Assembly (NCBI GenBank): GCA_903859155.1
Contig: CAIOLO010000127.1
Span: 99,570-163,569 of the forward strand
Origin: an uncultured beta proteobacterium
Lineage (GTDB): Bacteria; Pseudomonadota; Gammaproteobacteria; Burkholderiales; SG8-39
Length of the DNA stretch: 64,000 nucleotides
Reading direction: 5' to 3'
This document shows positions 17,405 to 26,520 of this stretch, in pieces. The notes beneath the pieces are model-generated. The model made no database searches, had not been told where the DNA came from, and worked only from the letters and a program-made list of their open reading frames with translations. Every line of letters begins with the position of its first letter. Position 1 is the stretch's first letter. A program made the position numbers and the translations under genes.

Positions 17405-17459
17405 ACCCTGCCATGCCATGCCGACTCGTAGACCGTCGTGCAGGCATCCATGATCGCCT
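17405..17459 (-). pseudogene. Acyl-CoA synthetase 3' tail, third copy
   Basis: On the minus strand this reads AIMDACTTVYESAWHG, matching the last residues of copy 2 (AIMDAYTTVYELAWQG). An inserted CATGG-like repeat and a TGA to TGG change remove the stop. Homology ends abruptly near 17459, which marks the far edge of the tandem duplication. Confidence 0.7.
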
Positions 17460-17848
17460 GACTTGACAATTGCGAAGCAGAGGGGCAAATTGGTTCAGAA
17501 GTTTCCATGTCAGGCAATTTCGAGCAAAGGAGGCTTGCCCCGACCGGGAAGGCGCTACTCTTTCGCTCGATGACAGCCGTCACCGGATTATCTTGTCCTC
17601 GACGAAGAAAGTAGCATAGCCGCAGCCTTTATTGCAATGTACACGCCGGCGCATTCCTTCCTGCATTCGACACTGTCCGGGGATTGAAAATGATCGAAGC
17701 ATCACGCCGCGAAAACTCGCGTAATCGGATTGACATCAGAGGTAATGGACAGCTTCAGCAACCCAGCATTGAATCCGGCTGCCGCGAAGCGCAAACTGCA
17801 ATTTGCAGAACATTTGTTGAATTGCTTGATTCAGAAAGGGCACAGCCA

Positions 17849-18832
17849 ATGGGCAATATCGCAACAAAGATTTTGCTGTGCCTGATTGGAATTTGCGCAC
17901 CGCTGTTCTGGGGAACGGCAGTCGCTCAAAATTATCCTCTCAAGCCGATTCAGTGGATAATTCCGTTTGCACCGGGAGGCGGTCTGGACCTTCTGACCAG
18001 GGCGTATTCCCCGAGAGTATCGAAGGCGCTAGGCCAGCCCGTAGTTCCGCAGAATCGCCCAGCGAATGCCGGAATCATCGGCGCCGAAACCCTGGCGAGG
18101 GCAGCGCCGGATGGGTACACAATCCTGACTGCCGGTAATTCAATCTTGACGCTGGGCAAGTTGATATACGCGAAACTTCCCTTCGATTCTGAACGGGATT
18201 TCGCGCCGATCACACAAATTGCAGATTCGCCTTTGGCGTTGTGGATACACGAATCTGTCCCGGTCACCTCGGTGCAGGGCTTCATTGCATACGCCAGGGC
18301 GAATCCCGGGAAGATCAATTATGGAGCCCCCGGGATCGGACATCCATTTCACCTGGCGATGGAAGTGCTGAATCAGCGCAATGGCCTTACCATGACTTTC
18401 ATCCCTTACAAGGGATCGGGTCCGGTAATGCAGGACATCATGGGAGGTCAACTGCAAGCAATGTTCTCGAGCGCTACGGCTCAAATGTTAAGCCAGGTCA
18501 AGGTGGGAAAGCTGCGCGTGCTGGGCGCTGCGACCGAAAAGAGAATCCCCTCAATGCCCAATACGCCGACTTTTGCCGAGGCGGGAGTTCCGGACTTTCA
18601 ACCCAGCGCATGGATGGGAGTGGTAGCCCCTGCGGGAACACCTCGTGAGATTGTATTGCGTCTGAACCGCGAGATTGTCGAAGCATCGGTCTCACGCGAG
18701 GTCACGGACATGTACGAGCAACTCAGTATGCTGGCGGCCACGGGCACCCCCGAGCATCTTGGCAACAAGATCAAAAAGGAAATTGCGGATTTCTCTCCGG
18801 TGGTCAAAGCACTGGGTATAAAACTGGAATAA
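17849..18832 (+). CDS. Bug/TctC-family periplasmic binding protein
   Basis: The product is 327 residues. ATG at 17849 follows GAAAGGG (17834-17840), and the signal peptide ends WGTAVA-QNYP; a longer in-frame opening at 17684 adds a polar leader before the signal and is rejected. It has FAPGGGLDLLTR, APDGYTILTAG, GAPGIGHPFHLAMEVL and IPYKGSG. It is the first of a plus-strand trio: Bug, short acyl-CoA ligase (18898), Bug (20481). This suggests capture and CoA-activation of the same acid. Confidence 0.93.
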   Translation: MGNIATKILLCLIGICAPLFWGTAVAQNYPLKPIQWIIPFAPGGGLDLLTRAYSPRVSKALGQPVVPQNRPANAGIIGAETLARAAPDGYTILTAGNSILTLGKLIYAKLPFDSERDFAPITQIADSPLALWIHESVPVTSVQGFIAYARANPGKINYGAPGIGHPFHLAMEVLNQRNGLTMTFIPYKGSGPVMQDIMGGQLQAMFSSATAQMLSQVKVGKLRVLGAATEKRIPSMPNTPTFAEAGVPDFQPSAWMGVVAPAGTPREIVLRLNREIVEASVSREVTDMYEQLSMLAATGTPEHLGNKIKKEIADFSPVVKALGIKLE

Positions 18833-18897
18833 GCCAGTAGTCTCAGGTGCTATAGGATGAGGTGGCGGCAGTTTCTTTTTGGCTTGGTACATGACAA

Positions 18898-20349
18898 ATG
18901 TTGAAGTTGCCGATTGACCGTGCAATTAAATGGTGGGCTGACGCAAACGGCGATCGGCCCGCGTTGACATGCGATGGCCGCACGATTACGCGTCGCGAGC
19001 TTGTGGAGCGAACCAGCCGTCTTGCGGCCACGTTCCGGAATCTGGGTGTCAAGCAACGCGACTTTGTGGTCATAGCTCTGCCAAACGGCCTTCAGTTTCT
19101 CGAAGTCGCGCTCGCGGCTGTCAAACTCGGGGCGATGGTGCTGCCAATTTCCAGCAAGATGCCAGAACGGGAGCGAACGCCAATATTCGACGCCATAAAG
19201 CCGGCCCTCATCGCCGGATTGCCCGCCGGCTCCTACAAAAATGCATCCTCAGTATCAGAAGGGTATGAATGTCCCGAGAATCTATCGTACGACCGCCTGC
19301 CTGATCTGGAACCGTATCCCTGGTTCACGACGACATCCGGGGGCAGCACCGGGCGACCGAAGATTATCGTCAATACCCAGGCCGGGCTCGTTAATCCGCA
19401 AGCGCCATTGGACAGGATCAAAGTAGAGGGGAACCTGCTGGTTCCCGGCCCGCTCTACCATGGCGCCCCGTTCAATTTGGCATTGCGCGGCCTTTCGTCA
19501 GGCAATCATGTGGTTGTTATGCCGAAATTCGATCCGGAAGCGTGCCTCAAATTGATTGAGCAGTACCGCATCGACTATGTTCAGATGGTTCCGACCATGA
19601 TGAACCGCATCTGGCGCCTCGGGCGGGAAGTCATAGATCGATACGATCTGTCGCGCCTCCGCGTCCTGGTGAGCTTCGGTGGTGCGTGCCCCGCTTGGCT
19701 TAAAGAAGCCTGGATCGATTTAATCGGAGCGGAACATGTGCACGAGTTCTACAGCGCCACAGAGCAAATCGGCAAGACCTGGATCAGCGGAACCGAATGG
19801 ATTCAACATCGTGGATCGGTTGGCCGTCCGATCAACGGAAGCGTGGTAAAGATATTCGGACCTGATGGCTGCGAGCTGGGCCCCGGGGAAATAGGAGACA
19901 TCTACCTGATGCCTGCCTCCGGCCCGGGAACCAGCTACTACTATATCGGCGCTGAACCGCAGCGACGCCCAGACGGTTGGGAGACATCGGGAGACATCGG
20001 CTGGCTCGACCAGGACGGATACCTCTTCATCGCCGATCGCCGAACGGATTTGATCATATCTGGGGGTGCGAACGTCTATCCTGTGGAGGTCGAAACAGTG
20101 ATCGAGCAGCATCCAGCAGTGCGCTCCTGTGCGGTTATCGGACTTCCTGACGATGATCTGGGACACCGGGTTCATGCCATCATAGAGGCCGAAAAAACCA
20201 TAGACGCGGAAGAACTCCGCGCATGGCTTGGGGAGCGGCTGGTTCGCTATAAGATACCGCGTACCTTCGAATTCGTAACTGAACCGATTCGCAATGAGGC
20301 AGGCAAGGTCCGGCGCTTGGCCTATCGGCAGGCGCGCATGGGGAATTAA
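18898..20349 (+). CDS. Short AMP-forming acyl-CoA ligase (bile-acid/CaiC-like branch)
   Basis: The product is 483 residues, clearly shorter than the 624-630-residue synthetases in the window and lacking their C-terminal tail. Motifs are TTSGGSTGRPKIIV (A3), EFYSATEQIG (A5), GWETSGDIGWLDQDGYLFI (A7), DLIISGGANVYPVEVE (A8) and EPIRNEAGKVRRLAYR with the acyl-transfer/adenylation Lys (A10). The N-terminus (IDRAIKWWADANGDRPAL) is typical of the bile-acid-CoA-ligase-like branch. It is cytoplasmic and forms a CoA ester at ATP cost. It lies 65 bp behind a Bug gene; no obvious terminator separates them. Confidence 0.92.
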   Translation: MLKLPIDRAIKWWADANGDRPALTCDGRTITRRELVERTSRLAATFRNLGVKQRDFVVIALPNGLQFLEVALAAVKLGAMVLPISSKMPERERTPIFDAIKPALIAGLPAGSYKNASSVSEGYECPENLSYDRLPDLEPYPWFTTTSGGSTGRPKIIVNTQAGLVNPQAPLDRIKVEGNLLVPGPLYHGAPFNLALRGLSSGNHVVVMPKFDPEACLKLIEQYRIDYVQMVPTMMNRIWRLGREVIDRYDLSRLRVLVSFGGACPAWLKEAWIDLIGAEHVHEFYSATEQIGKTWISGTEWIQHRGSVGRPINGSVVKIFGPDGCELGPGEIGDIYLMPASGPGTSYYYIGAEPQRRPDGWETSGDIGWLDQDGYLFIADRRTDLIISGGANVYPVEVETVIEQHPAVRSCAVIGLPDDDLGHRVHAIIEAEKTIDAEELRAWLGERLVRYKIPRTFEFVTEPIRNEAGKVRRLAYRQARMGN

Positions 20350-20480
20350 CCAGAGGCCATATCGCTTGAACCCGCCACTCTGCTGGAAGTACCCGGCTGA
20401 TTGGGGATGTTGATCTAAAACGAAGCACCTCTGAACCGAAGCACATCAGAAACAGAGCACAAAAAATGGAGAAACCCAAT

Positions 20481-21452
20481 ATGCGATTCGTGCGCGCGTT
20501 GTTGTTGGCGGTGGGGTGTCTGCTTGGACTCTTCGGCCTGGAAGCTTATGGGCAGTCGTTTCCATCCAAAGCAGTAAGAATCATCGTGCCATTTCCAGCG
20601 GGCGGCCTGACCGATATTCTCGGGCGCGTCGTTGCCGGCCAGATGCAGTCTGCCTGGGGAGTTCCCGTGATCGTGGAGAATGTATCCGGAGCAAGCGGGA
20701 TTCCGGGCTCTGAACAGGTTGTCCGTTCGGCAGGCGATCCTCATCTTCTGCTCGTCACGGCGCCACATCACACGATTAACCCGAGTCTTTACAAGAGCCT
20801 GCCATATGACACGAAGCGGGACTTTACGCCGCTTGCATTCATAGCAAGCACACCTAACGTTCTGTTCGTCAATTCTTCGTTTCCTGCAAGAACGGTAGCG
20901 GAGTTGCTCAGGTTGGCAAAAGACAAACCGGGATCCATTGGATTTGCTTCAACCGGGACCGGTGGCGGCAATCACCTGGCCGGTGAATTATTCAAGGGAA
21001 TGGCCGGAGTTGAAATCTTTCACGTTCCTTACAAGGGAGAGGCCCCGGCGGTGAGCGATGTGATTGCCGGACATGTTCCAATGATGTTCGGCGGATTGAC
21101 CGTAGCCATGCCGCATATTTCGTCCGGCAAGTTGCGGGCGCTTGGAGTCACCACGCTTCGCAGGGTACCGTCACTGCCGGAGGTTCCGACCTTGGACGAA
21201 TCGGGATTGAAGGGTTTCGAGGTGCTGGGCTGGTTCGGGCTTTACGGACCGGCACGGTTGCCAGCCGCGGTTGTCTCAAGGATCGCATCGGATATGAGCA
21301 CGATGTTGAATTCAAACGAGGTTCACGCGCGATTGACGAAATTCGGCGTAGAACCGGGCACGCTGAACCAGCCGGAGTTCGTTCGCTATGTCGATAACGA
21401 AATAGCAAAATGGGCCCGTGTCATCGAGCAGGCAAAGATTCCCAAGGAGTGA
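20481..21452 (+). CDS. Bug/TctC-family periplasmic binding protein
   Basis: The product is about 323 residues from ATG 20481, which has GGAG at 20468-20471; ATG 20466 is also in frame. The signal peptide ends GLEAYG-QSFP. The usual APDGYT motif is replaced by AGDPHLLLVTAPHH, an unusual change in the ligand-contacting loop. TGTGGGNHLAGELF and VPYKGE are kept. The leader holds two direct CGAAGCAC repeats (20421-20428, 20437-20444). Confidence 0.92.
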   Translation: MRFVRALLLAVGCLLGLFGLEAYGQSFPSKAVRIIVPFPAGGLTDILGRVVAGQMQSAWGVPVIVENVSGASGIPGSEQVVRSAGDPHLLLVTAPHHTINPSLYKSLPYDTKRDFTPLAFIASTPNVLFVNSSFPARTVAELLRLAKDKPGSIGFASTGTGGGNHLAGELFKGMAGVEIFHVPYKGEAPAVSDVIAGHVPMMFGGLTVAMPHISSGKLRALGVTTLRRVPSLPEVPTLDESGLKGFEVLGWFGLYGPARLPAAVVSRIASDMSTMLNSNEVHARLTKFGVEPGTLNQPEFVRYVDNEIAKWARVIEQAKIPKE

Positions 21453-21515
21453 TTCAGGGGTTTTCGTTAATTAGGCGCAGTCATCATCGAGAAAATTGAC
21501 GACCGGACGCCAGCG

Positions 21516-22441
21516 TCAGTTGAAGACGGCGCCTGAGTCCCGGATGACACGCCCATAGCGGGCGATCTCCGCCGCGATCAATTGCTTGTACGCCTCGGGC
21601 CCAAGATTGCCCGGTTCCGAACCCTGATCCGCAAGAAAACGCTTCACTTCATCAAGCGAGTTGATGCGTTGCACCTCCGCGGCAAGCCTTTGAACGATTG
21701 GCCCCGGCGTACCAGCCGGCGCCACCAGACCAAACCATGCGGGACCAAGAACCGGGTAACCCAGTTCAGCAAGCGAGGGAACATTTGGCACCAGCGGTGA
21801 GCGTTGCGCCTGGGATACCGCCAGCGCGCGCAGGCGCCCGGCACGGATGAGAGGCAGTGGCTCAACCAGAGCGCCGATGGTGAACTGGATGTCCCCGGCA
21901 AGAAGCGCGTTGATGCCGCCACCGCTTCCTTTATAAGGAATGTGCATAATCTCGATCCCCGCCGCCATGCGCAGCATCTCACCGATCAGGTGACCAAGTG
22001 AGCCCGCACCGCTGGAGGCAAAATTGAGTTTGCATAATTTATCAACTCATCCAACGATTTGATTGAATTTGTTGAATTGACCGAAACCACACTCGGCCCC
22101 CGCGATAGAAGCGCAATCGGCATGAAATCCCTGATCGGGTCGTAGGGCAGATCGCGGTTGGTATGGGGGGCGATCGCGAAAGTTGCCGATGCAGCGACGG
22201 CGATCGTGTAGCCATCAGGTGCCGATTTCGCCGTGCGCACCAATCCGACCACACCGGTTGCGCCGGGAACATTTTCGACGACCACGGATTGACCCAATTG
22301 TGCGCGCAACGCATAGGCACGACCGAGCACGTCAGTGCTGCCAGGCCCGAAGGGAATGATCAACCTGATTGGTTTGACGGGATAAGCCTGGGCCCAGGCA
22401 TTGCAGAACAGAATGCGCAGCGCAGTCAATATCAGCAGCAC
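21516..22441 (-). pseudogene. Bug/TctC-family gene broken by a short deletion
   Basis: The N-terminal half reads from GTG 22441 (signal peptide, then AYPVKPIRLIIPFGPGSTD and APDGYTIAVAA) and runs to SLDELINYA near 22045. The family would continue with about six residues and then LNFASSGAGSLGHLIGEM. That segment is present, but in another frame, with about 16 bases missing between the parts. The first frame ends at 21986, and the second carries IPYKGSGGG and the normal C-terminus to 21516. One deletion therefore explains the break, and the rest is well preserved. Confidence 0.85.
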
Positions 22442-22644
22442 GGCAGTTGCGGTCCATGCCGGGCCAACGCGCTTGCATCAGCTGCCGTTGCTCATCACGT
22501 ACCCTTTCCTGTATGCGGTTGCAATCAAGAGGCATCCGCGCAGGAGCGACGCTCCAGGCGCGGATCCGGATCGGAGCATCGACCGATCCGCAGATTTCGC
22601 GCATCGAGGCGCCCGAAAGTGTTCTCCCAGACGAGTGCTTCGCT

Positions 22645-24537
22645 TTAAGCGATTTGCGGCTGGCGCCAGATTATCCTGTGTGCGCAAGTGAATCCCTCCA
22701 AGGCGGAACCAATTCTTTGTTCCACGTCCTGATCATCAATTGCCACGGTGCGCAAAAGGCTAACGAGTACAAGCGTGCCATGAATCGGATCGGAGACGAT
22801 TTCTATTTCCGGCTCCGATACGGCGGCCGCGATCGATCGCACGAGTTCGCCGTAGACCAGTTTGGCCGCGCGGCTGCGCAACTCGGGCTTGAAGATCTTG
22901 CCCACGTCGGTGAGCGGCATCGGGTCAACCAGTAGCACGTCGACCGGTGCGGCCGCCCGTTCTGGTATTCGAGAGCGCGCGAAATTCTTTAGATCCTCCC
23001 CCTCCACGCTTGCGCCTGGCTTCAATTGCACGAAAGCCACTGGCAGTTCACCGGCATACGCGTCCGGCCTGCCTACCGCAGCCACCAGTGCCACCGATTC
23101 ATGCGCCATTAGTGTCTCTTCGATGACCTGCGGATCAATATTGTGACCGCTCCGGATGATCAGGTCCTTGGCGCGGCCGGTAACCCACAGGTATCCGTCA
23201 GGATCGAGACGCCCAAGATCGCCGGTCCTTAGCCACTCGCCTTCAAAAAACAGTTTTGCATTAAGCGACTCGTCAAGATAGCCCGGAATCACCCCGGGGC
23301 CGCTAATAATGATTTCTCCAATCTGGTTCGCCTCACAATCTCGCTGGATTGCGCCGTCTTCGCCGACAATGACAGTGCGCACCCGTGTATAGGGGAAGCG
23401 GATGCCGCTTGAGCCGAATCTCACCTCGCCGTTGCGGGGTGGCAGGCAGATGGTTGCCGTATTCTCGGTCATGCCGTAGTTGCTCAGAATCCGAACCCCG
23501 ATCGTCTCCGCAAAATATTTCGCGACACGCGCCGGCAACCCCGCGGATCCGCACATCGCGTAAGGACGCAGCGTCGAAATATTTGCATCCGGCGGAACAT
23601 TGGCCAGTGCACCCAAAGTAGTCGGGACGCCGCCGAGTTCCGTAACCTTGTAACGTTCTACCAGCTTCCAGTAGTTTTTGACAACATCACGTGTGCGAAA
23701 CCCCATCGGCCCCAGAACAATGCTGGTCATGCCGCACGCCAGCGAGCCCAGGGTGCGGTGAACAATTCCGCCGACGTGGAACAACGGACTCCCTGCAAAG
23801 GTGGTTTGGCCAGGCCCCTGCTCGAGCAGAACCGAATAAGCCCAGCATTTGTACGCAATGGCACGGTGCAGGATTCGCGCAATCTTGGGAGTGCCGGTGG
23901 TGCCCCCGGTGTGGACATAAATCGCGACGTCTTCGGGGGCGATAGTGCGCTCGAATTCCAGGCGATCGCCGGATCGGCCATTGCACAGCACATCGAAGTC
24001 GGCCGCGGGTTCACTCGATCCACCCGGACCCTTGACCTGCAAAATATGTCTCAGCCCGGGAACGCTTTCGCGCAACCCCGCGACCTTGTCCCAGATATCG
24101 AATCCGGGGGTTGGCCCCAGCACCACCAGCACGCGTGCATTTGTAGCTTTCAGGAGCGCGGTAACCTGTTCTGTATGCAGCATCCAATTTATCGGGCAGG
24201 CTATGCCAGCCGTGGCCGCACCGAGCAGCGCGAAATAGTTCTGCTGAACGATTGGAAGCAGGATCGCCACCGCGTCATTTGCACCGACGCCGAGCGAGCG
24301 AAACAGATTGGCAGCTTGATTAACACGCGCGACGAGTTGCCGGTAGCTGATGGTATGAGGCGTTTCTTCCGGGCTGCCTCGCTCAAGGCAGTGAAACGCC
24401 GCCTTGTCCGGATCGATGGAGGCGCCGCGCTTGATCAGTTCATAGACGTTCCATACGTCGCTTCGCTGCTCGAGCGGAATGCTTTCCAGCAATTCAATGT
24501 CTGCCATCCCCCGGATGGGCGGGTGCTCGTCTTGCAT
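22645..24537 (-). CDS. Long-chain-type AMP-forming acyl-CoA synthetase, divergent paralogue
   Basis: The product is 630 residues and a paralogue of the tandem copies at 11981 and 15030, but more diverged. It has VHTGGTTGTPKIARILHRAI (A3), NYGMTEN (A5), EWLRTGDLGRLDPDGYLWV (A7), DLIIRSGHNIDPQVIE (A8) and PLTDVGKIFKPELR (A10 Lys). It carries the same kind of extra C-terminal tail (RAAKLVYGELVRSIAAAVSE to the end). Upstream on the same strand lies a decayed MaoC dehydratase, repeating the dehydratase-ligase order of the tandem cluster, so the module was copied more than once. A broken Bug gene follows downstream. Confidence 0.92.
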   Translation of the reverse strand: MQDEHPPIRGMADIELLESIPLEQRSDVWNVYELIKRGASIDPDKAAFHCLERGSPEETPHTISYRQLVARVNQAANLFRSLGVGANDAVAILLPIVQQNYFALLGAATAGIACPINWMLHTEQVTALLKATNARVLVVLGPTPGFDIWDKVAGLRESVPGLRHILQVKGPGGSSEPAADFDVLCNGRSGDRLEFERTIAPEDVAIYVHTGGTTGTPKIARILHRAIAYKCWAYSVLLEQGPGQTTFAGSPLFHVGGIVHRTLGSLACGMTSIVLGPMGFRTRDVVKNYWKLVERYKVTELGGVPTTLGALANVPPDANISTLRPYAMCGSAGLPARVAKYFAETIGVRILSNYGMTENTATICLPPRNGEVRFGSSGIRFPYTRVRTVIVGEDGAIQRDCEANQIGEIIISGPGVIPGYLDESLNAKLFFEGEWLRTGDLGRLDPDGYLWVTGRAKDLIIRSGHNIDPQVIEETLMAHESVALVAAVGRPDAYAGELPVAFVQLKPGASVEGEDLKNFARSRIPERAAAPVDVLLVDPMPLTDVGKIFKPELRSRAAKLVYGELVRSIAAAVSEPEIEIVSDPIHGTLVLVSLLRTVAIDDQDVEQRIGSALEGFTCAHRIIWRQPQIA

Positions 24538-24609
24538 AACTCCCCTATTCTTTTAACGTGGGATATCGTCAAACGATACCGCCGAAGGGCTGGTCGCCTC
24601 GCCGGGGCA

Positions 24610-24991
24610 TCAGGCGAACATCGCGGCTGCTTCCATCGCCACCGTGTTCTGCGATGTTATCGCCCACAGGTCACAGGCCTTGCCAGCGTCGCGTGGACGG
24701 CCTGTGATACGAAAGGGCTTGGCCGGTGTAGAGCGGCGCCTTGGCACGCATGTCGAATCCGGTCATCGTCGCTCCAGGATTATTGTCGCGGGCGCACCCG
24801 AGCTCACGCGTCGGTGGCAACTTGGAAAAAAACAGCGGGTGCCAGCCCGGAGGTATCGGATCGCCTCCCTTGGGAACAAGATCGTCGCGATCCAAAGTCG
24901 CGCTCAGTTTCTGCAGTTGAGTGGCGGCTATCAGATCCTCGTACTCCACCCTGCGGTCGCTATATTTTGTTGCTTTTTCGGCATTGCTCAT
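24610..24991 (-). pseudogene. MaoC-type dehydratase remnant (internal deletion plus frameshift)
   Basis: MSNAEKATKYSDRRVEYEDL to DGDPIPPGWHPLFFSK-like sequence matches the N-terminal third of the dehydratase at 14141-15001. It then joins at once to ARDNNPGATMTGFDMRAK from near that protein's C-terminus, so about 170 residues are absent. A frameshift follows near 24715. The true ending (ACDLWAITSQNTVAMEAAAM) is readable in a second frame to the stop at 24610-24612. Compared with the remnant at 17188, the deletion breakpoint is different, so the two losses were independent. Confidence 0.8.
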
Positions 24992-25015
24992 GCGCTTTCC
25001 TCTCCTTGGGCCCCA

Positions 25016-25981
25016 CTATTGCCGGGGGAGATTGTATTTCTTGACGATCACGCCGGCGCGCTCGAAGTCCTCCTTGAGAAAGGCCGCGAAATCCTCGGGT
25101 GTGGTTGGCATTGGTTCGAGAAACTGATTTTCCAGAAATTCGGCAAATCTGGGCTCGCGAAACAGACGAACAAACTCCGAATTGACGCGCCTAATCACCG
25201 AATCGGAAGTTGCCGCAGGCGCGAAAAGGCCCCACCAAGTGCGCGGAGCATCATCCAGGCCAGCTTCTGCATAGGTTGGCACGTCGGGGAATTGCCTCAA
25301 ACGCCTGGTACTACCAACAGCGAACAACCTCACCTTGCCCGCCTTCAGCTGCCCGCCCAGCCCCCCGAGTGCAGTGAGACTGATTTGCAGCTCGCCGGAG
25401 ATTAGCGCGTTCATCACCAGGTTGGCGCCCTTGTAGGGAATGCCGACGATCTGGGTGTTCCATTTGTCGTTCAACCAGCGCCGGTGCAGATCGGGGCCGC
25501 CGACACCAAGGTTCCCCAGATTGAGCGAACCCGGTTTGGCGATCGCCAATGCACGCAACTCCTCTACAGATTTCACCGGCACCGACCCGCTCACAATCAT
25601 TCCCTGAATCAGGAACCAAAGTTGAACAACACCCTTGAAATCGCGGGCCGGATCATAGGACAAATTGGAAAACACATGCGGATTCGTCGAAATCCCGGTT
25701 TGGCTGATTACACAAAGTGTATAGCCGTCCGGCGCAGACTTTGCGCACGCTTCGGCCCCGATCACCTGGTCTCCGCCGGGCCGATTCTCTATGGTGAGCG
25801 GCTGCCCGAGAGGACCAAGCACCTCATTGGCTGCCGCACGCATCACGACGTCAGTGGGTGATCCGGCCGCAATCGCAACGATGATACGGATCGGTTTGTT
25901 CGGGTATGGCTGGGCGAACGCAGCAAAACTGCTTAAAGCAGCAACCGTTAGAGCCATGAAGGAGACGGGTCTAAACCGCAT
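25016..25981 (-). CDS. Bug/TctC-family periplasmic binding protein
   Basis: The product is 321 residues. The signal peptide ends SSFAAFA-QPYP, and the start has GGAGAGGAAC. It has AAGSPTDVVMRAA, SAPDGYTLCVISQTG and IPYKGAN. The segment GNLGVGGPDLHRRWLNDKW deviates from the common HL motif and resembles that of the Bug at 29739 (shared VVMRA, EACAK, GYTLCV), so the two form a subfamily. A consensus FNR box (26067-26080) with GCTAAT at the right -10 distance lies upstream. Confidence 0.93.
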   Translation of the reverse strand: MRFRPVSFMALTVAALSSFAAFAQPYPNKPIRIIVAIAAGSPTDVVMRAAANEVLGPLGQPLTIENRPGGDQVIGAEACAKSAPDGYTLCVISQTGISTNPHVFSNLSYDPARDFKGVVQLWFLIQGMIVSGSVPVKSVEELRALAIAKPGSLNLGNLGVGGPDLHRRWLNDKWNTQIVGIPYKGANLVMNALISGELQISLTALGGLGGQLKAGKVRLFAVGSTRRLRQFPDVPTYAEAGLDDAPRTWWGLFAPAATSDSVIRRVNSEFVRLFREPRFAEFLENQFLEPMPTTPEDFAAFLKEDFERAGVIVKKYNLPRQ

Positions 25982-26051
25982 TATTGTTCCTCTCCGGAAA
26001 TCGTCTATCCGCTCAACGGCGCTTGGCCAAGAGCTGGGATTAGCTCATGCA

Positions 26052-26264
26052 TCATCGGCCATTTTCTTGATGTGGATCAATGTACAGCATTTCCATAATG
26101 CCGATTTCGACTAGTTCCGGACTGCGGGAACGCGACAGCAGAAAGTGTTCGGGTTTATCCGGATGGCGCACGCTCACGTGGCCGTAAGCGTCGACGATGC
26201 CCTCACGAGCGAGTATTCGGTTGGCGACGACGAGATCGCGAATGGCTTGCTTGAGCTGGGTCAT
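26052..26264 (-). pseudogene. Class II aldolase/adducin-family N-terminal fragment
   Basis: This 70-codon frame matches the start of class II aldolase-like enzymes: LVVANRILAREGIVDAYGHV, SVRHPDKPEHFLLSRSRSPE. It breaks off at IDPHQENGR, before the metal-binding His residues, where about 190 residues are expected. No continuation was seen downstream, so the gene is truncated. Confidence 0.65.
26067..26080 (-). promoter_or_regulatory. Consensus FNR box upstream of Bug gene (25016-25981)
   Basis: TTGAT-GTGG-ATCAA matches the FNR consensus in both half-sites. On the minus strand GCTAAT (26039-26044) lies 32 bases from its centre, the spacing of a class II FNR promoter -10 box; the Bug start is at 25981. 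It overlaps the end of the truncated aldolase frame, so chance occurrence in old coding sequence cannot be excluded. Confidence 0.5.
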
Positions 26265-26287
26265 TGACCGTCCAACCTGTGGTGAAA

Positions 26288-26305
26288 TATCAATTGAAAT
26301 TGATA
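26288..26305. promoter_or_regulatory. Operator-like palindrome
   Basis: TATCAATT-GA-AATTGATA is a perfect inverted repeat with 8-base arms. It sits between the truncated class II aldolase (starts 26264, minus) and the hydrolase at 26521 (plus). A second, shorter dyad (ATACA/TGTAT, about 26303-26317) overlaps its edge. The size and form suit a GntR-, MarR- or LysR-type operator, but no such regulator is encoded in the window. Confidence 0.45.
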
Positions 26306-26520
26306 CAGACTGTTGTATGCCCTTACGGGCTTTTTTGCACGCAAGGCGTCAGGTCAGCGCAATTTTCCCCACGGCGCCGTTCTCCTTCACGACCTTTTGA
26401 ACATTCTGGTTAGCCTCTTGTCGTGTCACGATCGTCCTTCGCGACTGCCCTTGTGCCTTCGCCGAGTCCTATCTATACTGCCCGGCAGAGCTTACTATTA
26501 CTCTAAGGAACATCGCCCCG

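Larger units (their letters stand above)
11981..17459 (-). repeat. Tandem segmental duplication (about 3.05-kb unit: dehydratase, hydratase remnant, acyl-CoA synthetase)
   Basis: The order MaoC, hydratase remnant, acyl-CoA synthetase occurs twice. Corresponding starts are offset by about 3,047-3,049 bases (13855 and 16904; 14079 and 17126). Beyond the second unit lies the last part of a third synthetase copy (17405-17459). Coding and intergenic sequences, including a leader hairpin, are both conserved. The second dehydratase copy is almost deleted. The pattern fits tandem amplification followed by decay. Confidence 0.85.

Noticed and set aside
20421..20460. Direct CGAAGCAC repeats in the leader of a Bug gene
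   Set aside because: Only two exact 8-base copies plus a weaker third; too little to call an operator.
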